Assembly (NCBI GenBank): GCA_018334735.1
Contig: JAGXLK010000122.1
Location: forward strand, 1-6,847
Reading direction: 5' to 3'
Origin: Planctomycetota bacterium
GTDB lineage: Bacteria; Planctomycetota; Brocadiia; SM23-32
Length of the DNA: 6,847 nt
Shown here: positions 1 through 5,477 of the stretch, one piece after another
Position numbering within the stretch: position 1 is the first letter of the stretch
Layout of the letters: each line of letters begins with the position of its first letter
Made by a program: the position numbers and the translations under genes
The notes under the pieces: generated by a model
Databases searched by the model: none
What the model was told of the DNA's origin: nothing
What the model saw: only the letters and a program-made list of their open reading frames with translations

Positions 1-17
1 GTGTGCTCTTCCGATCT
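1..17 (+). other. Illumina TruSeq adapter remnant
   Basis: The first 17 bases, GTGTGCTCTTCCGATCT, are identical to the 3' end of the standard TruSeq read-2 (indexed) adapter as I know it. An exact 17-base match at the very edge of the window is best explained by an untrimmed adapter carried into the assembly. This stretch is therefore not genomic, and the window edge is probably a true contig end. Any reading frame running through it, such as one starting at base 3 on the plus strand, is an artefact. Confidence 0.93.
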
Positions 18-91
18 GGAGGACTGTCGGCCTGTGCGTGGTTCTATACGACGTTTTTTAAGAGCTTGATCCCAGACAGCGAGTGCGGTTG
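18..91. other. Short contig-end flank, no gene visible
   Basis: These 74 bases lie between the adapter remnant and the stop codon of the minus-strand GGDEF/PRTase gene. I see no start codon with a convincing ribosome site and no recognisable protein fragment. A T6 run (plus strand, about 55-60) has only a 4-bp GTCG/CGAC pairing with a long loop before it, too weak to call a terminator. On the minus strand, the direction of the neighbouring gene, this run is A6 and cannot serve as a terminator tail. Confidence 0.5.
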
Positions 92-1390
92 TTACACGGA
101 CTGGAGTCCGCGGCCCTCAGCGGCGGCTTCGGTATCAAAAGCCCAGCCCAAAACCAGGACGTGGCATCCTTCTGAAGAGAGTTCTCGCACGCTACGGCGA
201 AGTATTTTAGGAGAGGTGATCAGATCCTGGACGAGGACGATTCCCGCTCCTTTGGGCAGCGAGGAATCCAGGCGCGCGTCGACGTGTTTCGTACCGCTGG
301 TTCCGCTCACGACGGCTTTCAGGGTTCTTTTGAAAGGCACCCCGAGTTGTTTGGCGACAGCGCGTCCGAGGGCCTGTGTGGCGGCTGCTTCACGCTGGTC
401 CTGCGAAGCCGGGACAGGCGGGGCGGTCACAAAATCTATATCCCCTTTTTGGACCCGCACCTCGATGAGTTTCATAATATCGGCGACCATAATGTTGACG
501 AATTTTTTCTTCGGGTTCCAGCGCCAGACCTGGTATTGAGAGCGTTCGTTCTTCGGCACGAGGTTCCATCGGTGGACGGCGAAGGCTTCGAGTGTGATTT
601 CCGGGAGATGGTAAATTTCAATGTCTTCACTCACTGCTTCAAGTCCAGAGACGCTTTCGGTGCGCTGTTTGGAGGTGTGAAGAGAGTCCATGACTTGACT
701 GAGTGTCGTTTTGCCGGGTTTATAGGGAATGATCTCGGTGCTCAAGTGGAGTCCAGAAATTTGTCCCCACGGCCCGAGATCGACGGTCATACGGCTGATC
801 TCTTTTTTGAGCAAATCGGACAGGTGTTCTACCTTTTCGCTTTCGCTCAGGGGGAGTGCGATGATAAACTCGCTCCCTCCGACGCGGCCCACAGTCCCGT
901 CCTTCGGGACATGCGATTCGATCAGACGAGAAACTTCCTGAAGAAGCATATCTCCCGCGGTGCGACCGTGTTCGTAATTTGTTCCCTCCAATCCTTGAAG
1001 TTGAAGGTAGAGCAACCAGGTATGTTTATCGCCTTCGATCTCACCATATAGCGTTTCGGATAATCTTGAGGCCGTTCCCTGCCAGTTCGGGAGACCGGTA
1101 AGGCTATCGATCCCTTCACTTTTTTCGGTGGCATGACGTTGCGCCAGCCGATGGGCTTTCCAGCCCCATCTCGTGCCGATGACCAGCACCACGAAGGTAT
1201 AACCGCAGACAAGCCAGCTCAGGGAACGCAGCCAGAAATTCGGTTCTGCGAATTTGAGCGTGAAAAGAACATGGGCATAGACCAGTGCGAAGAGCAAAAC
1301 GACGCTGAGGACCAGAACACGGGTTTGTCTCTCAGGCCAATCTGCTTTAAGCCACACCTGCCCCTTGTGTCTGTCACGTTGTTTACCCAT
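92..1390 (-). CDS. Membrane protein with degenerate GGDEF domain fused to a ComF-like phosphoribosyltransferase domain
   Basis: A 432-residue protein. Two hydrophobic segments (about 25-46 and 55-72) anchor it in the inner membrane with little periplasmic sequence between them. A GGDEF domain follows, opening with DSLTGLPN (95-102) and carrying GGSEF at 171-175 where active diguanylate cyclases have GG[DE]EF. The usual metal-binding DxD region reads LQLQGL (about 128-133), and the ND..GH..GD stretch reads NYEHGRTAGD, so cyclase activity is unlikely. Residues about 265-420 follow the ComF/type I phosphoribosyltransferase layout: a W-x-W...K segment near 289-295, a hydrophobic strand ending in APPVP (323-327), and IVLVQDLITSP (384-394) where active enzymes have VLLVDDVITTG. 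There the first Asp is Gln388 and the closing Gly is Pro394, so PRPP use is also doubtful. The start is supported by GGGGGAAG at 1398-1405, seven bases upstream of ATG. A 235-bp gap separates it from the upstream gene, so it may have its own promoter. The fusion and both degenerate motifs are directly visible; a sensory or scaffold role is inference. Confidence 0.85.
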   Translation of the reverse strand: MGKQRDRHKGQVWLKADWPERQTRVLVLSVVLLFALVYAHVLFTLKFAEPNFWLRSLSWLVCGYTFVVLVIGTRWGWKAHRLAQRHATEKSEGIDSLTGLPNWQGTASRLSETLYGEIEGDKHTWLLYLQLQGLEGTNYEHGRTAGDMLLQEVSRLIESHVPKDGTVGRVGGSEFIIALPLSESEKVEHLSDLLKKEISRMTVDLGPWGQISGLHLSTEIIPYKPGKTTLSQVMDSLHTSKQRTESVSGLEAVSEDIEIYHLPEITLEAFAVHRWNLVPKNERSQYQVWRWNPKKKFVNIMVADIMKLIEVRVQKGDIDFVTAPPVPASQDQREAAATQALGRAVAKQLGVPFKRTLKAVVSGTSGTKHVDARLDSSLPKGAGIVLVQDLITSPKILRRSVRELSSEGCHVLVLGWAFDTEAAAEGRGLQSV

Positions 1391-1454
1391 ATTTTGACTT
1401 CCCCCGATTAGGAAATGCTGGGATCAGTTGAAGGCGAATACATCAATGCACATA

Positions 1455-1473
1455 AGCGCCTTGAAAAGGCGTT
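1455..1473 (-). repeat. Short perfect-stem hairpin in the leader of the GGDEF/PRTase gene
   Basis: CGCCTT and AAGGCG face each other across a 3-base loop. An outer A-T and a G-T pair extend the stem to 8 bp. It lies 65-83 bases upstream of the ATG at 1390. No U-run follows on the minus strand, so it is not a standard terminator. It could be a leader RNA structure or a protein-binding palindrome. I see no riboswitch consensus around it. Confidence 0.4.
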
Positions 1474-1525
1474 GGTTTGGATGAATTGCCGACCACCTTT
1501 CCCGGCGCCCGTTCATACGGCCGAT

Positions 1526-1554
1526 ACATTACACGATCGAGCCCCGATTTTCAA
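1526..1554 (-). promoter_or_regulatory. Possible weak promoter for the GGDEF/PRTase gene
   Basis: On the minus strand TTGAAA (1549-1554) could be a -35 element. The -10 candidates are TAATGT (1526-1531, 17-base spacer, poor match) and TGTAAT (1528-1533, good match but only a 15-base spacer). The surrounding 1541-1625 stretch is clearly A+T-rich, as expected for a promoter region. No good terminator for the upstream gene is visible in the 235-bp gap, so read-through is equally possible. Confidence 0.25.
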
Positions 1555-1625
1555 TTAAAATAACCCTTAATAATGATCGCTTTAAAGAGTCCCCAAAATC
1601 ATACTAACTGTGCGGTTTTAGTTTT

Positions 1626-2321
1626 TCAGATGTCCTGGCACTTCTCGTCGCTTTTTTCCCCTTTATGGGATTCTTCAAGCGCCTTTTCTTTGCGCTCCGC
1701 CCGAATTCGCAGAAAGGTGAACAAAAGGATCAGTCCGATAACGACTGCGATTGTCAACTCGTCTTTGATATTCGCCAGTTCTTTAAGCCACTTGACTCCA
1801 AAAACCCATGTCAGACAGCTGATAAGCATGGCGGGCACAGCGATGGCCATAATTTTAGAGGTCCGGATGCCCATCAGGTAGCCTATCACCGATCCAACCA
1901 GTGTTCCCGTCCAGGGAAAGGGCAACCAGATGAAAACAGGTAGACCGAACAATCCCATATGGGTGACCCAATCCTTTTGTCGTTCGGCGACGTGGCGGGT
2001 GGTTTTGAGCCACTTTCCCAGAAATTTGACCCGCGAACATTGGTTGTAAAGGGTGGTGATCAGGGGGAAGAAGATGGCAAGATGCATAATGTTGAATGCG
2101 GCGAGAATGCCGATGAGGGGCCATTCCCGAAACCATCTCAACCCCGCGAAAATAGCCCCAGCCTGACCGCCGACCCCGCTGACGAGAATGATGGCCAGAA
2201 TCTGGGCCGGTGTCTTTGGCGTTCGCGTTGAAACGAGCACCAGCACGCCGAGCTCTACCACGAGGAGCAGGCATCCGAAAAGGAAGATGTATCTGTGAGA
2301 TCTTGTTTTATCAGTGAACAT
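1626..2321 (-). CDS. COG2426-like (small multi-drug export family, PF06695) integral membrane protein
   Basis: From the ATG at 2321 the protein is 231 residues. It has about five or six hydrophobic segments, at roughly 10-30, 38-62, 67-91, 122-150, 155-176 and 187-205 in this numbering. The fourth contains GLPVFIWLPFPWTGTLVG, which fits the P-x-P-x-T-G signature of the family annotated as small multi-drug export proteins (COG2426). The tail of about 26 residues is highly charged (RAERKEKALEESHKGEKSDEK) and presumably cytosolic. Transport function in this family is an annotation convention more than a proven activity, and the substrate is unknown. The start is uncertain: the frame stays open to a GTG at 2405, which would add 28 residues of low-complexity, non-hydrophobic sequence. 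Neither start has a good Shine-Dalgarno. I prefer the ATG because it places the first helix near the N-terminus. It lies downstream of the GT9 gene on the same strand with no terminator between, so it may belong to that operon. Confidence 0.78.
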   Translation of the reverse strand: MFTDKTRSHRYIFLFGCLLLVVELGVLVLVSTRTPKTPAQILAIILVSGVGGQAGAIFAGLRWFREWPLIGILAAFNIMHLAIFFPLITTLYNQCSRVKFLGKWLKTTRHVAERQKDWVTHMGLFGLPVFIWLPFPWTGTLVGSVIGYLMGIRTSKIMAIAVPAMLISCLTWVFGVKWLKELANIKDELTIAVVIGLILLFTFLRIRAERKEKALEESHKGEKSDEKCQDI

Positions 2322-2356
2322 GCAAGCCGAGTTGTTCCCGTTCGGGGTTTTGGTCC

Positions 2357-2374
2357 GTGTCCCCGGGAGGACAC
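2357..2374 (-). repeat. G+C-rich hairpin upstream of the COG2426-like gene
   Basis: GTGTCC and GGACAC form a perfect 6-bp inverted repeat around a 6-base CCGGGA loop. It lies 35-52 bases upstream of the preferred ATG at 2321. No T-run follows on either strand, so it is not a simple rho-independent terminator. If the GTG at 2405 were the true start, this sequence would be coding. Confidence 0.35.
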
Positions 2375-2459
2375 CGGGTGACTGTATATTTTCCTGAGAG
2401 CGCACCAGGTACTTTTTTCGCAGAGAAATCCATCATATTAAAATGTTTTGTTCAGTGCA

Positions 2460-3737
2460 TCAGGAAAGACATTGTAGCGTGAATTGGGCAACTGCTTCCA
2501 CATCGAATTCTCGGAAACATTCATCTCCTCCGCACCTCTGTGTAATGCGCTCGAGAGAACAAAGGAGATTTTTTCGTCCGCAACGAGCCTCAAAAACCCG
2601 GGAAGGTGCGTCTTGATTCGCGGGGATAAACCCTGCGCGTGAAGAATCGTAACCATAAATCCGGGGTTGAGTGGGACCGAAAAGCCCCACGACCGCCGTG
2701 CGATTACGGAATGCATCCTCATTCTGAAGGCAGATTTTCCGCGCTGCAGCGAGATGCATCGGGCCGGTATCACCGGTTATAAATACCCGGCACCGGTCGA
2801 GAAGCGCTCCGTAGAGCTCGATCGTTATGTCTTCCGGCAATCGTCTGATCTTTTGAGTAAGGCGGGTGGGCAGGCTGTTGATGACTTTATCTTCAACGGA
2901 AGGGAAAGTAAACCCGGGTCCGAGCAGAAGGTGTGTGCAAAGATCGGAACTCAGGATTTTTCCCAGCAGGTCGATTTGGACGCTGGCATCGAGCAACGTG
3001 TAACGGTTTGATGCATCGGGATTCAGAAAAACCGGCCGGGCATCAGCGGAAAGCTCGTTTTCGGCGAGCCAACTGTCACGCAATGCCAAAACATCTTCGG
3101 GAAAGTACAGACGTGTTCTCGGACCATTTTGCTGATGCGGATAAGAGAGAGTCTGATCGGAAAATGCCCCCATCAGTTCGTCAATATAGCGCGCAATATT
3201 GGGGATGAGATGCGCGGTTTCCACTGACCTGCGCCGCGATTTCGTTATGATATCAAGTATCACGCTGGTGGGATTTACGACCGGATAACCGGCCGAGCGC
3301 AAATGGCGGTCGGGCAAAAAAGGGCAAAAGCTGAAAACCGCGGCGTAGGAACGGCTGGCAAGAATATCCCGGATGCGCTGGCATTCCTCGGGTGAGGGGA
3401 CAAAAGCGCCCTGAAAAATCGGATAATTGTTCTCAATAAATGGGTTTTGCTCGATCAACCGCGCCGTTGTCTGCCCGTAAACATAATCCACTTTGGATCG
3501 CGGAAAATGGTGCTGAAGCACACGGGCAACGGGCTGGAGGTTAATGGAATCCCCAATGTTCACATCTGCGATAATGAGGAATCGTTCCGGGTGAGAAAGG
3601 CCCCTCAGAGAACAGGTTTCTCGTCGCTTAAAGTGCGAGCGCAGAGCCCGGCTATTGCAGATACAGCGCACGGCCCGGGATACGAGTCGGGGAGGCAGGA
3701 GCGAAAATAGTTTCAATAACGCAAGTGAGCCGTTCAT
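2460..3737 (-). CDS. Glycosyltransferase family 9 (ADP-heptose:LPS heptosyltransferase-like) protein
   Basis: A 425-residue protein of the GT9 family, which moves a sugar (classically heptose from ADP-heptose) onto a lipopolysaccharide core or related acceptor on the cytoplasmic face of the inner membrane. The first Rossmann domain begins at LIIADVNIGDSINLQPV (54-70), with the IGD signature at 61-63 and the family's characteristic strand VDYVYG (83-88). The second domain holds the donor-site motif FITGDTGPMHLAAA (319-332) and GLFGPTQPRIYG (351-362). About 14 extra residues (roughly 334-347) separate HLAAA from the GLFGPT strand, where typical heptosyltransferases have only three or four, so this is a divergent subfamily and the sugar cannot be stated. 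Cysteines at 386, 393, 402 and 407 recall the cysteine-containing C-terminus of many GT9 proteins. The N-terminal 50 residues are basic and partly hydrophobic, possibly for membrane association. The ATG lies 6 bp after the stop of the sulfatase-fold gene, so the two are surely one transcription unit. No strong Shine-Dalgarno is seen, only GGAT about 14 bases upstream, suggesting translational coupling. Confidence 0.9.
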   Translation of the reverse strand: MNGSLALLKLFSLLPPRLVSRAVRCICNSRALRSHFKRRETCSLRGLSHPERFLIIADVNIGDSINLQPVARVLQHHFPRSKVDYVYGQTTARLIEQNPFIENNYPIFQGAFVPSPEECQRIRDILASRSYAAVFSFCPFLPDRHLRSAGYPVVNPTSVILDIITKSRRRSVETAHLIPNIARYIDELMGAFSDQTLSYPHQQNGPRTRLYFPEDVLALRDSWLAENELSADARPVFLNPDASNRYTLLDASVQIDLLGKILSSDLCTHLLLGPGFTFPSVEDKVINSLPTRLTQKIRRLPEDITIELYGALLDRCRVFITGDTGPMHLAAARKICLQNEDAFRNRTAVVGLFGPTQPRIYGYDSSRAGFIPANQDAPSRVFEARCGRKNLLCSLERITQRCGGDECFREFDVEAVAQFTLQCLS

Positions 3738-3743
3738 GAGGCG

Positions 3744-5177
3744 TCAGTGATATCCTAATCCCTTGAATCGCTGCTGCAATTCTTCCTGTTCATCTTTATC
3801 CAGAAGCTCGTCATCAGACCGGCCCGCAGAGCCGTTTCCGGAATCCCGCAGTCTTTTCTGGAGTCTGTCCACTAATCGGTTGAGCTTCCCGGATAATTCA
3901 TCGGCCAGGTCGGGTTTCTCAGGAACCAGGTTGATCAGTTCCTGGGGATCTTGCTGCAAATCATACAACTCCGTTGGTCCCCCGTGAACCGTGTGACAGT
4001 ATCGGCAGTAACCTTCGCCGTCAGGGGCTTCAATATACCGGTAATTTTCGGTCCGAAGCGCCCGTTTTTCCTGGACATAAGTTTCTTCATTGTAGATGAA
4101 CGGGTGAAGACTGTCTACTTCCCCCCGAATCAGCGGGAAAAGATCGGCCCCATCGGGATCAATCTGTTCGTCCTCAATGCCGGCCGCATGGAGAATCGTC
4201 GGAACCAGATCGCTGTGCTGAACAAATCCATTTAACCGCTTCCCCTGAGGAATTTGTCCGGGGAGACGGATGAGGAGGGGGCAATGTGTTGTGACCTCGT
4301 AAAGGCCGTGATGGTCAAAATAGATATCGTGCTCCATCAGGCTTTCCCCGTGATCGGATGTTACAATAACCATGGTGTTATCGAGAACTCCCCGCTCTTC
4401 CATTTCTTCAAAGAGCCGGCCGAGCTGTTCATCCACATAGCGGACCGCGCCTTCGTATCTGTCGAGAAGGCGTTTTTCAGGGTCCGAACCATGGTATGTC
4501 TTATAGCGCCGGGGGCAGTTATAGGGGGTGTGAACATCCCAGTAGTGCAGGAACAAGAAAAAGTTTTCGCAGTCGGAATCATCAAGCAGGTCGAGGCCGG
4601 CGTTGGTTACGTACCGGGCATCTTGAACTTCCGCCAGATGCCGACTGAACAGGAATGTGCTGAGCACACCTTTCACATCTTCAATCAGTGAGGAATCGCC
4701 CGCGTCCTGATCCAACCCCGCGTAGCACCGAAAAATCTCGATATGGTTGAGCATGTATTTCAGATACAGGTGTATTTTTTTGGCCAATCCGCCGGCGGGT
4801 GGATAGCCGTAGTACTGAAAGCCCAGCTTAAACCAGCGAGCCATCCAATCGACCGCGATCGTATGATAATCGCGTTCACCGAGGATTTCCGCCAGCATCC
4901 GCGTGCCGCTTCGCTCGAAGTTGCGCAGATCCTGTTCGGTTACCGCATCGCCGTGGTTGATGATTCCGTGCGAGCGGGGATACCGTCCGCTCAAAATCGT
5001 GGTGAGAGATTGGTCGGTTGTGTTCCAGGTCGAGTAATTGTCTTCAAATAGAACAGATTCTTGCGCAAACCGGTCAATGTTAGGACTCAAACCGTCACGG
5101 TTGCTGTAACAGCCGAGGTTGCGGGCTCGCAGCGCGTCGATAACGATGATCAGTACGTTTGGACGATACTCAGACAT
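3744..5177 (-). CDS. Sulfatase/alkaline-phosphatase-superfamily hydrolase or transferase with Thr at the nucleophile position
   Basis: From the ATG at 5177 the protein is 477 residues and starts straight into the fold: NVLIIVIDALRARNLGCY (7-24) supplies metal ligand Asp14. The nucleophile segment reads TTDQSLTTILSGRYPRSHG (53-71). Aligned on the SGRYP end, the Cys/Ser of C-x-P-S-R is Thr54, so no formylglycine can form. FLHYWDVHTPY (209-219) and TSDHGE (273-278, ligands Asp275 and His276), then H283 and H289/H290-GLYE, complete the metal site. ELYDLQQDPQELINL (403-417) and a final LGY-H are typical sulfatase C-terminal features. A CRYC motif sits at 391-394. The D/T/D/H set resembles phosphoethanolamine and glycerophosphate transferases, so phospho-group chemistry is as likely as sulfate hydrolysis. 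No signal peptide or membrane helix is present, which points to the cytoplasm. The frame is open back to an ATG at 5378, but those 67 residues resemble no domain and cover the promoter at 5217-5245, so I reject that start. No Shine-Dalgarno precedes 5177; the leader carries a C7 run instead. It is co-transcribed with the GT9 gene 6 bp downstream. Confidence 0.9.
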   Translation of the reverse strand: MSEYRPNVLIIVIDALRARNLGCYSNRDGLSPNIDRFAQESVLFEDNYSTWNTTDQSLTTILSGRYPRSHGIINHGDAVTEQDLRNFERSGTRMLAEILGERDYHTIAVDWMARWFKLGFQYYGYPPAGGLAKKIHLYLKYMLNHIEIFRCYAGLDQDAGDSSLIEDVKGVLSTFLFSRHLAEVQDARYVTNAGLDLLDDSDCENFFLFLHYWDVHTPYNCPRRYKTYHGSDPEKRLLDRYEGAVRYVDEQLGRLFEEMEERGVLDNTMVIVTSDHGESLMEHDIYFDHHGLYEVTTHCPLLIRLPGQIPQGKRLNGFVQHSDLVPTILHAAGIEDEQIDPDGADLFPLIRGEVDSLHPFIYNEETYVQEKRALRTENYRYIEAPDGEGYCRYCHTVHGGPTELYDLQQDPQELINLVPEKPDLADELSGKLNRLVDRLQKRLRDSGNGSAGRSDDELLDKDEQEELQQRFKGLGYH

Positions 5178-5216
5178 AATAGCATTTGAAAGGGGGGGAT
5201 GTTTGTGAAAGTGGGC

Positions 5217-5245
5217 ACTATAATGCCTTTTCACGGTGGTATCAA
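5217..5245 (-). promoter_or_regulatory. Sigma-70-type promoter for the sulfatase-fold/GT9 operon
   Basis: On the minus strand TTGATA (5240-5245) and TATAGT (5217-5222) each match the sigma-70 consensus at five of six positions, with an ideal 17-base spacer. Transcription would start near 5210, leaving a leader of about 33 bases before the ATG at 5177. This is the main reason for choosing that start over the upstream ATG at 5378. Confidence 0.65.
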
Positions 5246-5425
5246 GGACGCCGCTGCACTGTCCAAACCACAGATATCGCGGATGCGGCAGAAAGCCTCT
5301 CGGAACAATCCGGTAAACGCCAGAATCGGTCCCGTGAGATAGCGAAGAATGCGTTGAAGTTTGAGGGGACTGCTCCATCGTTTTTCAGCTTGCCGATTAG
5401 TTTTGTCTTTGACACCACCTGCCAT
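5231..5425 (-). CDS. Doubtful small ORF (64 codons) in the divergent region
   Basis: From the ATG at 5425 the frame encodes MAGGVKDKTNRQAEKRW, then a stretch LQRILRYLTGPILAFTGLF and a C-terminal part with Cys and Arg. It has a basic N-terminus and one potential amphipathic or membrane helix, which looks more protein-like than most shadow frames. Against it: no Shine-Dalgarno, no recognised family, and the -35 of the sulfatase promoter lies inside its last codons. The frame also stays open up to 5527, into the glycosidase gene. I consider it probably non-coding but list it so that it is not lost. Confidence 0.15.
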   Translation of the reverse strand: MAGGVKDKTNRQAEKRWSSPLKLQRILRYLTGPILAFTGLFREAFCRIRDICGLDSAAASLIPP

Positions 5426-5439
5426 CGGCCGGGTACAAT
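5409..5439 (+). promoter_or_regulatory. Candidate promoter for the glycosidase-like gene
   Basis: A consensus -35 TTGACA (5409-5414) and a near-consensus -10 TACAAT (5434-5439) are separated by 19 bases, two longer than ideal. Transcription would start near 5446, giving a leader of about 64 bases. The long spacer suggests a weak basal promoter that may need an activator. The GCCAT/ATGGC inverted repeat (5421-5442) overlaps the -10 and could be an operator. Confidence 0.5.
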
Positions 5440-5477
5440 GGCGATCTGGGCTGATTGGGCGAAATGGGAAATATTTG

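Noticed and set aside
28..60. Rho-independent terminator on the plus strand (GTCG...CGAC then T6)
   Set aside because: The stem is only 4 bp with a loop of about 19 bases, and no plus-strand gene ends there.
3..539. 178-residue plus-strand frame at the left edge
   Set aside because: It starts inside the adapter remnant and lies antisense to the GGDEF/PRTase gene. It has no domain-like content.
1391..1625. Possible c-di-GMP riboswitch in the leader of the GGDEF gene
   Set aside because: There is a hairpin (1455-1473) and a GGCAA-like stretch on the minus strand, but I could not match the conserved GEMM core or its tetraloop/receptor arrangement. A covariance-model search would be needed to revisit this.
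2322..2405. 28-residue extension of the COG2426-like protein from GTG 2405
   Set aside because: Low-complexity, non-hydrophobic sequence with no ribosome site. Its coding region would contain the 2357-2374 hairpin. Not excluded, only less likely.
2311..2436. 41-codon minus-strand ORF starting ATGATG at 2436 and ending just inside the COG2426-like start
   Set aside because: No Shine-Dalgarno and no protein-like features (Pro/Gly/charged-rich). The overlap with the downstream ATG is suggestive of coupling, but that alone is insufficient.
2438..2773. 111-residue minus-strand frame overlapping the GT9 C-terminus, as if from a frameshift
   Set aside because: The 425-residue frame keeps GLFGPT, the Cys-rich end and a sensible stop, so no frameshift is needed.
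5178..5378. N-terminal 67-residue extension of the sulfatase-fold protein starting at ATG 5378
   Set aside because: The residues resemble no signal peptide or domain, no Shine-Dalgarno precedes that ATG, and the best promoter (5217-5245) lies inside it. The fold begins directly after the Met at 5177.
5431..5468. G-quadruplex from four GGG tracts
   Set aside because: The first loop is 14 bases and all tracts are only three G, so stability would be marginal. The regular 9-base spacing is better kept as a possible protein-binding pattern.
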